Source: Gnetum montanum (Eukaryota; Streptophyta; Gnetopsida; Gnetales; Gnetaceae). From it: 64,000 bases of DNA. Under the pieces are notes generated by a model that did no database searches, was not told the DNA's origin, and saw nothing but the letters and a program-made list of their open reading frames with translations. The position numbers and the translations under genes were made by a program. The stretch is taken from assembly GCA_015680685.1 (NCBI GenBank), contig MNCI01020276.1, positions 232,994 through 296,993 of the forward strand. The letters run 5' to 3'. This document shows, piece by piece, positions 35,636 through 47,020 of this stretch (position 1 is its first letter; each line of letters starts with the position of its first letter).

Positions 35636-36477
35636 TGATAAGACCTTTATATCAATCAACTATGATATCATAACTTTGCATATGTCATTGTAGATGCGAT
35701 GTAGTGGGCCATGGTCATACCTATAAATACCAATCCACTGTTGTGTCAAAAAAAAAAAATAAATTTCACAAACACTTAGCTAGATTATTGCAGTTTGTTA
35801 ACATAACTTAGCATTAGAGTAAATGCATGTAGTGTGATGTTTAATAATTGTACAAAGTCTTTATTCAAGTGGATTGTTCTTGGGCTTAATTCATGACTGG
35901 AAATAAAGATCAAGATTGTTTCTCACCATTGTAGCATCGTACTTAGCTTAATTTTACTTCTTAGCATGTTTAAGTCATTTACATTTTTCAGGTACTTTAC
36001 TTTTTTTATTGTTTGTTAGAAAGGCGGTATATGTATGACTGGTTTTGAGTAGAATGTATAGTTGTTTGATAATCCAGTAGTGACTTCACTTGATTCACTT
36101 AGTAGTAAATTTACTTGGTGATCCCAGTGATAGTTACATTAGCCCTGGATGTGTGTGGCAAGCTAGGACTAGATACTCATCACCACAAGCTAGATTAGAT
36201 TTATATGTCTGTTATATTTAGACTTAGCATTCATATCCATTTTTGCTATGTTGGCACTTAGTACAATTAAAGCTAAACAACATCAACCTATCATATGCCT
36301 CAACAAGAGTTAAACCATACAACTTGAACTTCACTAACTTGACTTGAGAAGACAATGATCATGAACTAAACATCAACTACTAGTACTTTACATTAGTCAT
36401 CTACGAATTGTGATCAGGTTGCATGTGAACACTCGTTACTTCTATGGTTGAGTGTTGGAATATCCAACCACTCATTA
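35636..36477 (+). repeat. 3' LTR of element D (842 bp)
   Basis: It begins TGATAAG right after the polypurine tract and ends CTCATTA. U3 has a weak GATATC palindrome (ATGATATCAT near 35664) and TATA box CTATAAATACC (about 35721). R/U5 has AATAAAG (35901-35907). The U5 end resembles the LTRs of A and C ('ATGGTTGAGTGT...CTCATTA'). Confidence 0.8.
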
Positions 36478-36482
36478 GGATT

Positions 36483-36960
36483 GATCTGATGTTATGATTT
36501 TTGATGCTTTTGTTGAAAATTAGTGATTCCAAATTTGTCTCTAATAAATACCACATCTCTTAAGGAGTATTATTTGTATTCTATGACATCATAACATGTG
36601 AACCTACTTGTTTTTGAGTCATAACTAGGAAAAATGCTTTTTTTATTTATGTCATCAAGCTTATGGATAAGTTGATTAGGAGTCTTTACATAATAGTGAC
36701 ATCCAATTGTTTCCATGTGTAAAAAATTTTAGTATTTTATTATATAATAGTTCATATGGGGATTTGTCTTTTTTGTTGTTGCTAATGATCCTATTGATGA
36801 TGTATGTTGCCATTTTTATTACCATACTCCAATATCTATTGGTTAGGTTCACATTTTTAATAGACATCTCATCATGTCTTGAAGAGTTTCATTCTTCCTA
36901 TTAGCTATGCCATTTGATTAAGATTTGTATCTACATGTCATTTGATGAAAAATGCTTTTT
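36483..36960 (-). pseudogene. Element H: Ty1/copia integrase C-terminal relic
   Basis: Minus-strand reading gives 'NRYWSMVIKMATYIINRII', 'SPYELLYNK' and, after a frameshift, 'YSLRDVVF'. These match the integrase core end and the 'SRDVxF' motif of copia elements. It is broken by stops. Element D's LTR end lies immediately to its left, and the RT of the same strand resumes at 30480. Confidence 0.8.
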
Positions 36961-37079
36961 TCATTGCAAAAATCTTAAAAATTACTATTTATGAATTTTC
37001 ATCCTTTATCGATTCTAATTCCTTTTACAAATTTCCTTGGTTCTTGCAAGTACTAGAAAATATCAAAATATTAGTTTGA

Positions 37080-37370
37080 ATCAATTTAAGATGAAGATAA
37101 AGCTAAACTTTGGCACAAAAGGCAAGGACACACATCTTATTCCAACATTGAAAAAATGACAAACACTTAACAAAGGAATATGACTGAAGATAAAAAAAGA
37201 TTTCCAAGGACAAATGTGAGACATGCATATAAAGAGAACAAACCAATTTCTCTCATTACAATCAAATGCAAAGAAGATAACTCCAGAAATTTATTTATTC
37301 AAAATTCAAAGGATATAGCAAGATTTTTATGTGTTTCAACACTCTATATGAAGATATTCTGAAATGCTTT
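37080..37370 (+). pseudogene. Copia GAG-pre-integrase-like fragment, opposite strand to H
   Basis: The plus strand reads 'KLWHKRQGHTSYSNIEKM' at about 37105-37158, matching the LWHRRLGH signature of the GAG-pre-integrase (zinc-binding) region. It is short and decayed. It faces the opposite way to the adjacent integrase relic, so either an inversion or a second fragmentary element is present. Confidence 0.5.
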
Positions 37371-38478
37371 GGTACCACTTTGTTAATGAAGAAAGTATAG
37401 TTTAATGATGATTATATTTCAAGTTCAACTTTGAATATGAAGAAATTTTGAATATTTGGAATACCACAAGTTGACCATGAGTTGTGGTACTATTTTTGAG
37501 AATACCATGGATCATGGTATTACAACACAAGTCATGGTAAGATTACCATGATTTAACCACAAGTTGTGATTTTTTAAAGAGAAGGAATAATGAAACTAAG
37601 GGTACCATTATTGCATGTTGGGTTATGATTTATAAGAACCTAGAAAATTAGGTTTTTGAATCCTCCATGTGCAAACCATGATGCTTCCATTAGTTGTGTT
37701 CTATTTATCTTATTTTATTTTTGATATCACAAGTCATGATTGAGTTATGTTCAATTATTTATCTTGATTTTATTAATCACGAGTAGTGGTTATCTTGTGG
37801 TTAATTTCTAGGAATACCATGGCCTGACCATGAGTCATGGTCTAATTTTGACAAATAGCAGTAGCGCTTGCAGCAACAACAAGTGTTGGATCAATAGTTG
37901 TAATAGTTGTAACCTCAACAAGCCTACATACAAGCCATGAAAAGCTTAATGGAAGTAGAGTAGTTACATACAAAACCACATCAAAAAATAGTGGTTGTCA
38001 TGGATTGGATTTTTTAAAAATAAAATCATTATAGCCTTGCTTGAATTGAGTGGTAAAAGCAATGAGGAACTACCATGGGAAGATTATGAAGCTAGAGAAA
38101 CAGGAACATGGCTTATTGACATATCCATGGTTAAACAACTACAACATGCTAAATTTTTTCATCAAATTCTGAAGATTTTGATTATGAAGGTTGGATACCA
38201 TGATCATAAAACTTAGAATTAATTATGTTAGGCATGGGTTTTTACATGCATATTTTTGAATGCCTAGAGGAAATCACCACCTACCTTATCAAGGTTGAAT
38301 AATTCAATTCCATCATAAAGACAATGTAATTCATTTAATTCATGATCATAGATCATTAGAAACTATAGGCAACATGAAAAATTAGATTTGTTTCAAAATC
38401 TAAATTCCATATTCTTCAAAATTGAATTTTTTGATTTTTCCATAACATAACTTGTTGATCTTTTGGTATGTTAAAACC
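37371..38478. repeat. Probable LTR relic with CCATGA/TCATGG palindrome cluster
   Basis: Between 37455 and 37850 short palindromes around ACCATGANTCATGGT and ACCACAAGTTGTGGT recur: CCACAAGTTG, CCATGAGTTGTGG, ACCATGGATCATGGT, CAAGTCATGG, CCATGAGTCATGG. Similar units continue at 53180-53550 on the other side of element G, so the two stretches were contiguous before G inserted. The minus strand at about 37364-37380 reads GGTACCAAAGC, a weak match to an iMet primer site. A U3 region of an unrecognised LTR is the best guess. Confidence 0.4.
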
Positions 38479-39553
38479 TTAAGGAAAATGGAGAACATAG
38501 AATGTTGTGGAATATGATGATTTTGCAAGGCATGAATGAGAGCTTAAGAAATGACATCTACAAAAATATGTCAAAGTGAAGACTATAAGGACTCAAGGGA
38601 GCATGAATGAGTATGAAGACTATAAGCAAAATGATGATGCTCTAGCGATTGAGAGGAAGCTAAATCAGCAATGGGAAGCCTAAGGAATGAAAGTTCAAAA
38701 GTTGAGAAGACGTCTCCAAGAAGTAGAAGACATCTTGACTGAAGTGGAGTATATTAAGAGAAGATGTCTCCCAAAAACAAGAGATGTTTCCTTTCTAGAT
38801 AAGATGTCTCCTAACAGATGTTCCACTTGTGGAGGAGATGTCTCTTCAAATTTGAAGTCAATTTTAGAAAGATGTCCCAATCTTGAAGGAGATGTATACA
38901 CTAGCCATTACATGAATTTTGAAGTGTTTTCAAAAACTTCAAGGCTATAGGAAGACTTCATTCTCTTGGGTATTGTGTAAGTATTGAGCAAGCATTATCT
39001 TTTTTAAAGTAATCATTGTATATTGTACTTGTGTACTTCATTTTTCAAATCGTTTGCTTGATTGGTTGTTGAATTGTGCTTCAAAGTACATGGACCTATA
39101 ATTTAAGTTACATTCTTTCCTTGTGATTTTATTTCTCTCTTGTTGCCCTACTGGGGTTGATGTGCTTCTTGCAAGAAGGCATGATCATTGAGCTTATCAG
39201 GATCCTACAAGATTGAGTGTTTGTGTAGCATCAAAACACTCTAGAGTAGAGCTCAAATTGTAAAAGTTGTTGGATCCTTGAAACCACATTCTAAGCTTGT
39301 TGGGACCTTGTGAGGTTAAGTAGTTTCACAACGACGAAACACTCCAGAGTAGAGCTTAGAGCTTGTATAGGGTATGGTGCTCTACAAACCACTTTTTAGA
39401 GAAAAAAAGTTCAAAGGTGTACAAGGGATCTACCCTCTAAGTGTAGAGTACCCAAGTTGAGGAACCACATAAATTTTGGATGTGGTTTTTATGGCTATTT
39501 ATTTTTGATTTGGGGAACTTGTTCTTGCCCCCCTTCTAAGTTCTCAATCCTCA
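38479..39553 (+). repeat. 5' LTR of element G
   Basis: It matches 52093-53148 along its length (for example AATGTTGTGGAAT, GCATGAATGA, GTTGGGACCTTGT) and ends in CCTCA, two bases before the primer site. U3 (38690-38900) holds at least seven AGATGTCTCC/AGACATCT-type units in both orientations, followed by a weak TATA-like CTATAGGAAG. The exact start is uncertain by a few bases. Confidence 0.85.
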
Positions 39554-39555
39554 AC

Positions 39556-39562
39556 TGGTATC
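39556..39562 (+). other. First half of element G primer-binding site (iMet)
   Basis: TGGTATC lies two bases after the LTR end. It joins GAAGC at 47862-47866 once element C and its duplication are removed. The combined site differs from the initiator-Met primer complement TGGTATCAGAGC at only two positions. Confidence 0.8.
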
Positions 39563-40310
39563 TGATGAGTCATGAGCTGTTGGCTACGATATCGCACCCA
39601 CGATATCATGTACGCAATATCGTAGCCTAGACATGATATTGGATACGCGATATCGTGGTCTGTCTCCTCATCTATAAATAAGAGGTAGGCAGATTTGGTT
39701 AGGGGGCTAGTTTAGTATTAAGGTAGGGACTTTTTGTTAGTTTTTCCTCTCAACCCTTTCTCCCAGTGCATGAACATAGTGTGATGATTGTAATTGTACG
39801 ACATCCTTATTCGAGTGTGATGTACTTGGACATGCACATGACCAACAATAAAGATCGAGTTTACTTCATCATTGTAGCATCCACTTAGTTTAATTATTTA
39901 GTTGTTATTGTTATTTATTGCTTTCTTAGTTAATATCTCTCTACCCTTATCTCCTAGTAACATGGAATGAGTACGACCTAATCACGAGCATTTAAGTGTG
40001 ACTACTTGGTAACCCAGTAGCGTACCTAGGCCATGCACTTGGTAATCCCAGTGGTAGTCATGCATGAGCTCCAAGATGTGTACGAATGATTAAGGAATGG
40101 ATGCTGATTGCACTTAGGCTAGTTTAGATTCTCTCTCACCCTTTCTCTCCTAGCTTAGTTGATATTATTTCCCATCATACCCAAGAGTAGCATTAGTGTA
40201 GGAACACATCATACACCCCACTCTGGACTAAACCATACGTGAAAAAGCTAATACTAGTCCAGGTGGGAAGACAATGAACTATGATCTACGAGTAACTATC
40301 TAGATACCAC
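39563..40310 (+). repeat. 5' LTR of element C (3' end missing at gap)
   Basis: It matches the 3' LTR (47021-47856) from TGATGAGTCATGAG on. It breaks off after CTAGATACCAC at the unknown base 40311, where the 3' LTR continues for about 90 more bases. U3 holds five GATATC-type palindromes (39587-39657) before TATA box CTATAAATAAGAGG (39671-39684). Confidence 0.9.
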
Positions 40311-40311
40311 N

Positions 40312-42090
40312 ACAATTTCACAACCATGCCTCTCCTACAAGACTACGATAACACCACATCTAGTGAGGCAATTCATTGGAGAACCAACGTATTATATGAC
40401 AATGAAGATTGGAGTATGCAATTCGAGGTGGGGGTTTCTTATAAACATAAATGAAGGCAGCATCATCCCAACGCACAAAAGAATAACTTACTCGATGATG
40501 ATGAACCCCTACTGGCCACTACAAGCCTAACATAAATAAAGGAGGCTATTTGAATCTCCCATAGGCATCGTAAAGAGAGCTGCCTACCCAGGCTCGATTT
40601 AAAAAACCTTCCCATTTTCTTAGGAGGCTATGACTTAGATCCACAAAAACATTTACAAGCCTTCTACGATGCTTGTACATGGAACAACATTGATAATGGT
40701 TGGCAAAAACTCAAGCTCTTTCCTATGACACTTGTTAGTGAAGTAAAAGTATGGTATAGATCATTAAAACCAAATTCAATTTGACGTTGGCCAACAATGG
40801 TAGAACTCTTTAACGAAAGATATCAAACCTATGCAAGAGTGTTGGCCTTAAGGAAACAAATCCAAGAGTGGAAACAAGCACAACATGAACCCTTGGACAT
40901 GGCCTTAGAAAGATATTATGCACTGTTAAACAGCTATCCAGGCCATGAGTTCTTTGAGGAAAGGCTAATGTACCATATCATTGATGGGCTTCGTAATGAA
41001 ACAAGAGAGACCCTAGGGATGTATGCCCAAGGTCAACTATATGAACTACAAACCCATCAATTCCAAGAGCTTATTAAGCGGGTAGCAAAAGAAGAAGGAG
41101 AAATGGTTAGATGGGCGAGTGTTGAAAAACATCAACGGGACCAAAATATTAACTTAACGGAGGTCCATAATCACAAAAAGGAGATATGAACCCATCTCAA
41201 GGAGGAAGAACCATCTTTGCCAGTACAATAATCATTAGATGAAATCGAGGCAAAGATCAATAAGATGCTAGAATGGATGCATAAAAAGTGTGGAGAATAT
41301 ATCAATATTATTGGAGATAGAGTTTTGACAACCTGAGAAGTAGGACAAAATATCATTAGACAATCAGAAAGAAGGGATGAGGAAAATAAGAGCTCAACTG
41401 CCAATCATATGTATGAATGCAACATTTGCCTGTATGATCACCCCAAGGGCCAATGCCCAATTTTGTTACATTTATATGAGCATTGGGGAAGCACATTACA
41501 CCCAGAGTTCGTATAGAGATACTGTGTTCGATCGTAGTGGCAACAATCCCAGTCATTGGGGAAGCCATCCCTAAACTGGAGACACCCTTTGTATCATCCA
41601 AATTCAAATGTTTATCTAGTCCAACATCTTGTTTCCCCAAATGGGTCAACATGCTCTATCTCACCGCATTATCATTCTCCTCAATACTATCAGCCCATGT
41701 CCTCAACACAACCACCACCTTGTGGACCTTACACTTCTCCTAAATTTCAACATTATCATCCTTTCCCTCCTTCTATATCACCACTAACTACTCCTGAAGT
41801 GTCTGCACCATAGCAACAACTCACGAACGTTACTTGTGCTACTATTGCCAACAGCAGTGAGAGACCTCCTCAACATCAAAGGCGTCCCTTCTTTAGACAT
41901 GACCGTAGGAAGGGACAACACAGTTCCAAGGCCACTGCATTCTCTAACTCAGCATAAGTCCAACACCGTGGTGCATCCTTCTGCTCGAACCCAATGCCTC
42001 GTGTCACCTCATTAGGGCCACCAGTTAACACTCCAAGAACCATACGGCCCAATGAATACAACCATGGAGGACGACATCCCGATCCTTGCA
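40312..42090 (+). pseudogene. Element C gag, nearly intact core
   Basis: The Retrotrans_gag core runs from about 40617 ('FLGGYDLDPQKHLQAFYDA') through 'VWYRSLKPNSI' and 'MVELFNERYQTYARV' to 41189, with a single TGA (about 40782) breaking it; that codon would be CGA before a C-to-T change. The knuckle CNICLYDHPKGQC (about 41419-41457) has the spacing CX2CX3HX4C, the same as element A. A Pro-rich tail (41640-42060) follows. It is orthologous in layout to element A gag on the minus strand. Confidence 0.85.
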
Positions 42091-43495
42091 TACCATCTTA
42101 AGGTCTCAAGTATCATAGTGGGTCAACTCTCTACCTGGGAACCACATCTTATAAATTGCCCCACTATGCTTACTATAATTAGGTGTGTGAACCCCAATGG
42201 GGTAAGTATGACCAAGTTTTGATATTTCTAACATGCAAGGATTCTCATCTTTCATTTATTAATCCTCACCATGCTCAACCGCTTAGTTATGGGGGATATT
42301 TCCCATTCTAATTATAAGCAGGATTAATAAATATTTTTCATTTTCCTTAATTTTACAATTTTTTGTTTTCTAGTTTTTCATTTTTCAATCTCTTGTTTTA
42401 TCTTTTTGTTTTTTTATCTTTTTATCTTTTTATAAGTAATCTCATCTACGAATAAAACACTCATGTGACTCATTGGTTGAGGTGTGTTCTATGTTATCAA
42501 GTCACGAGTGGTTAATTATTTGGACAGTGAGCCCATTNNNNNNNNNNNNNNNNNNNNNNNNNNNNNNNNNNNNNNNNNNNNNNNNNNNNNNNNNNNNNNN
42601 NNNNNNNNNNNNNNNNNNNNNNNNNNNNNNNNNNNNNNNNNNNNNNNNNNNNNNNNNNNNNNNNNNNNNNNNNNNNNNNNNNNNNNNNNNNNNNNNNNNN
42701 NNNNNNNNNNNNNNNNNNNNNNNNNNNNNNNNNNNNNNNNNNNNNNNNNNNNNNNNNNNNNNNNNNNNNNNNNNNNNNNNNNNNNNNNNNNNNNNNNNNN
42801 NNNNNNNNNNNNNNNNNNNNNNNNNNNNNNNNNNNNNNNNNNNNNNNNNNNNNNNNNNNNNNNNNNNNNNNNNNNNNNNNNNNNNNNNNNNNNNNNNNNN
42901 NNNNNNNNNNNNNNNNNNNNNNNNNNNNNNNNNNNNNNNNNNNNNNNNNNNNNNNNNNNNNNNNNNNNNNNNNNNNNNNNNNNNNNNNNNNNNNNNNNNN
43001 NNNNNNNNNNNNNNNNNNNNNNNNNNNNNNNNNNNNNNNNNNNNNNNNNNNNNNNNNNNNNNNNNNNNNNNNNNNNNNNNNNNNNNNNNNNNNNNNNNNN
43101 NNNNNNNNNNNNNNNNNNNNNNNNNNNNNNNNNNNNNNNNNNNNNNNNNNNNNNNNNNNNNNNNNNNNNNNNNNNNNNNNNNNNNNNNNNNNNNNNNNNN
43201 NNNNNNNNNNNNNNNNNNNNNNNNNNNNNNNNNNNNNNNNNNNNNNNNNNNNNNNNAATATTCTTTCCCTTATTACTATCCCTCCGATTCAAATGTTCCT
43301 ATGAACCATCACATAGCCTTTTTCTCTCCCTTATCATCCAAGGTCCTTATTCATAAATTCCACACCATCATAATTTTCGTTTCTTTAGAACTAGTTGAAT
43401 TACCTTGGAACCCTTTAACAACAGTCCAGATGTCCTTAGTTTACATCGTTTAGTTTCAAAAAAATATTAAAAATTTGGTACATTCTATAAAGTGC
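42091..43495 (+). other. Element C internal region between gag and aORF, with assembly gap
   Basis: It contains a purine tract TTATGGGGGATATT (42287-42300), T-rich low-complexity sequence, 719 unknown bases (42538-43256), and a stretch after the gap that reads 'SLELVELPWNPLTT' (about 43383-43424). The last is similar to 'PIELVDLPCPNSF' of element D (about 31780-31820). No protease, RT or integrase motif is seen in the resolved parts. Confidence 0.55.
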
Positions 43496-43499
43496 CCTA

Positions 43500-43590
43500 A
43501 CTTCGATAGGTCGTGATATCGCAGTCGACGCAATATTGCGTCTACGCTATCGCGTATGCGATATTAGGCTAAAAAAAAGTATATATATGT
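43500..43590 (+). promoter_or_regulatory. Internal U3-like palindrome array and TATA box of element C
   Basis: GTGATATCGCAGTCGACGC, GCAATATTGCG and GCGTATGCGATATT (43512-43565) form the same kind of GATATC palindrome cluster as in the LTR. TATATATATG follows at 43580-43589. The block stands about 490 bases before the aORF ATG, far from either LTR. It is read as an internal promoter; the sequence shows only the motifs. Confidence 0.55.
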
Positions 43591-44045
43591 GATCCCCTTG
43601 CACCTATCAACATCATTTGCAATTTTTCATGCAGGGAAAGTTTTTCAAATTTCTCTCTACGACTCGTGCTTACTCGTCCTTTGCTTTCATATTCATAACT
43701 TGCTCGCTGGTACTATGATTTTCATTCCCTTTGAACCTACTTGAACTTGGAGTGTTCAGCTTAGTTGTGGGGGAGGGGCACACACCAAATAGCGCATAAA
43801 TTTTTTGAAATTCATCATTGCCTAAAGGACATTATTAAGGGTAATTAGTTATAAAATTAACGATAAATGTGCCAAAAACAATTTCATCTCCTTAATTATA
43901 CTGGAAAACTAGATTTGGAAACCACCTAAGCAAAGAGGATTAGATATTATAATCTTGTGGGGACATTTTCTCCTAATAATTAACATCACACATAGATAAA
44001 GCAAATTCATTAAGGCAAGCAGTAAGGTATAACCTAACCTTGGTA

Positions 44046-44081
44046 ACAACCTTACTAACGATTGGCCCCGTGTGATTATAG
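44046..44081 (+). other. Candidate branch point and splice acceptor before the aORF
   Basis: TACTAAC (44052-44058) matches a perfect branch-site consensus 24 bases before TTATAG, which abuts the aORF ATG at 44082. D has TTGCAG and E ATTATAG at the same place, so the AG-ATG junction is shared by the three elements. The donor was not identified. Confidence 0.4.
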
Positions 44082-46850
44082 ATGGCCCCGAAACACGGAC
44101 AATAGGAAGGTCCTACTTAAGGTGTGATCAAGTGACCTAGGAGAGGTGGAGGACAATTTCCTACCAAAAAACATGCAGAGTAGAAAGAATAATCATTTAG
44201 TATCCATCAAGAAGACCTTGCCATTGTATAATCGAGGTAGGCGAAAGGAGCAGCTGCTGTAGTGTCTGAACAAGGACGACATATCATGTTGCCCTAGGAC
44301 TGTGTTTAGGCCATCTATGAAAGGTCCATATTAACTGTAGTGATTGTGGCATTAAACTTTGGACTTTTCATAGAATTTTCTTTGGAGGTTGTTAGGGATC
44401 ACCTCAAAGGGTCCCCATTTTGGCCTATCCTCTTTGAAAGTGGTGCCTAGTACTTAGGGGAAACGTACCAATTTTGGCACAATAAAGAAGAAGGCACCAC
44501 AGTTAACATTTGTGGTGTGACTGTTAATTTCTCTATTCAAGCCATTTTGGAAGTATTAAACCTTTCGAATATAGGGCCAAAAGTTGCTCGATTGTCTACT
44601 TGCTCAGACCATGATGCGTGATGAGTTTGGTTAGACAAAGCGTATGGCAAGGAAGATAAGACCTATAGGGAGTTGACGTTGGAAGAGAAGATTTATTTTA
44701 AAATAGGAACTTATCACATTTTCCCCACAAGAGGTTTAAAAAGAATTTTAACATATGCAGCAAGAGGATGTGCAGTATTGATGGGAAAGGTTAATGCTAA
44801 CCTACCTCATCTATATTTTATGGAGATCCTAAGGCAGTTTGAAGAATGGAAGACAAGGAAGTTTATGTTGCCCTTCCCTTGTCTTATCAGGAAGCTGCGC
44901 TACCATGCTGGTATCAGAGGATACACCAATGATGTCCTTTGAAAAGCCCAAAATGCTTCATATGTTGAATTGCTAGAGCCACCAGCTGTAAGAAAAATCA
45001 CTGGTGAGACACTGGGGCCGGAACAAGAAAAAGAATAGACGACAGGGCCAACTACAACTCAACTTGTAGGACCTAGCCTACTTCCAAGCATGGGACCTAG
45101 TTAACAATAAGAAGCAGGGCCTAGCACGGGCCAACTGAATCAACCATCGCCACTGCCGCAAGATTACAGATCGTCGATGAGCCATCTCAGGGCCATCACT
45201 GAGACGGTCTGTTGGGGAAGTTGTGATGTCGTAAATCTCTTCTGTGTCATTGAAGATGCTATACAGCCTATGGTTCTATGGATCATGCACATGGTGAAGT
45301 GTCCATTTAGATAGGAGGAGGGGAGAGCACTTGGTCATAATAGATTTCAAGGAATGCTGCATCCTGTCATGTGCAGTTGAAAACTAGTGAAGGGGCCACG
45401 ATGGTGGTCATGCAGCATCAGGATCCAGCAGGAGCCACAGAAGAGGTCGCAAATCACATTAAAGAATCATTCAATGTACTTGTTGTGCCATCGATAGATC
45501 TTACAGGAGCACGGGATGCTCAAACTCTAGCCGATACCTCAATGACTCCTACGGAACATGAGGATGTACTCGACCGATTGTTGCAAATAGGATAGGTAAT
45601 GACGTCCTTGTTTGACATCCCACAGGATGTTACAGAAATACAATCAGACCTCATTTCCACCAAGGGGAAGTTGGTCATGACAGAGATGAGGGTTGAGCAC
45701 GTTGAAGCAGAAGTGAAAAAATTACAAGAAAGGCTCATGACCCTGCAAGCAGTGCAACAGGATCCTTCTCAATTCGTTCCTGTAGACCAAATGGACACTT
45801 TCAGAACTGAGTAACTTAATAAATTTTTTATAGGGAATAAAAGGATGGTAGAAGAAAAAGAGAAGGCTGACTGGGATGCCTCTACGGAATAATTGCAAAC
45901 TTATGCGCACGCCAAGGCACTTAAGGCCTTACAAGAGAAGAATAAACAACTTGTTGTTGACAACCTTCAGTTGACCTTTGTGGAGAAGAAAAAGAATGTT
46001 CTTGAGGAACATTTTCAAAATTTGCGAGAACAACTAATTAGGGTCAACCAGGAAAAATCGAACCCTCTCAATGGAGGAGGTACATGTCATCTATCAGAAG
46101 ATGACCATTGAAATAAGCACATGGCAGAATGAGGCTAAACGACATAAGAAGCTAAAGGAGCATTTTTTGGACCAAGTGGGGATGTATAAACAAATCATCA
46201 AAAAGGAGATCCATATGGCTAAGGCCCACATCAATGCTCTCAGTGCTTAACACACTGACTAGCTGGCCATATTGGACACATACGTGTTTGTCCACTAGGC
46301 CGAAGTTAAGTGCTGGGACCTGCAGATATAGGACCTTACAGAGTACATGGAGTTGGCAAACCTATGGGATGCCAACCTTGTCATGTTAACAATAGGGCAC
46401 TTGAGAACAGAGCTCGAGCAACAGGTAGCCACCACCTACGCCAAATATGAAACAGAATTTGTAGAACACAAGACATTGGAAAAATTGGAGGTTGCAAATT
46501 CTGAACTCGAGGTGGTTAAAGCAAGCTACCAGGGGCAAAAAGGTAACACAAGAGACTTGGCTCGATGACTCATAGATTTTTAAGAATATAGAGATAAAGC
46601 TAGAGCCTATGAGAAGGAACGACAGGTGTTTGTGGCTTGGTATGTCAAAGCAAATAAAATGTTTCCACAATTACCATGCCCATGAGAGGTGCTAACTCCA
46701 TCAAACATCGGAACATTAGCATGAATGACACAAGATCCTTGAACTAAAGAGGAGAAACTCCAAGCCATACCTCAACGCCATCAAATCCAAGACTTGGAGC
46801 ACAAGACAAGGGAAAGGCACCTATGGAGGAGCCATCACCACCAGGAACTA
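44082..46850 (+). pseudogene. Element C accessory ORF (aORF)
   Basis: The start 'MAPKHGQ' parallels D. Open pieces are 44673-44942 ('YFKIGTYHIFPTRGLKRIL', 'LPFPCLIRKL', 'GYTNDVL'), 45371-45595, 45599-45814 ('LISTKGKLVMTEMRVEHVEA'), 45893-46111 and 46347-46568. The last three are rich in Leu, Glu, Lys and Gln with heptad spacing, suggesting a coiled coil. Stops break it. It resembles the accessory proteins carried by many plant LTR elements ('putative plant transposon protein' type, by recall). No enzymatic motif is seen and function is unknown. Confidence 0.6.
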
Positions 46851-47008
46851 CATGAATTCCACCAAATTTTTTCGTGTTGTGTCTCAATTTTGTTCTAATT
46901 CCACACTATGGCATGAATCCATTCTAGTCAGCCAATAATCCCATACCTATCCACTATGTAATTAATGGAGCTTGTTCTCACTTTAACTCGAGGACGAGTT
47001 TTCATTCA

Positions 47009-47020
47009 GTTGTGGAGGTA
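47009..47020 (+). other. Polypurine tract of element C
   Basis: GTTGTGGAGGTA directly precedes the 3' LTR and lies after CTCGAGGACGAG (46988-46999), a phrase common just upstream of the tract in plant gypsy elements. Confidence 0.6.

Larger units (their letters stand above)
31390..36477 (+). mobile_element. Element D: pol-less gypsy-type retroelement with accessory ORF
   Basis: The order is a segment homologous to part of C and E (31390-31935), a decayed GATATC/TATA block (31975-32060), a GGGGGA tract (32229-32235), an accessory ORF from ATG 32628 after TTGCAG, the terminal polypurine tract TCATGGGGGTA (35625-35635) and a 3' LTR (35636-36477). No protease, RT or integrase is seen. The left end and 5' LTR were not found, so it is probably 5'-truncated. 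It separates the integrase and RT of copia relic H. Confidence 0.75.

Noticed and set aside
42473-43453. Open frames of 258-326 codons across the second large gap
   Set aside because: Most residues are unknown, so frame continuity is an artefact.
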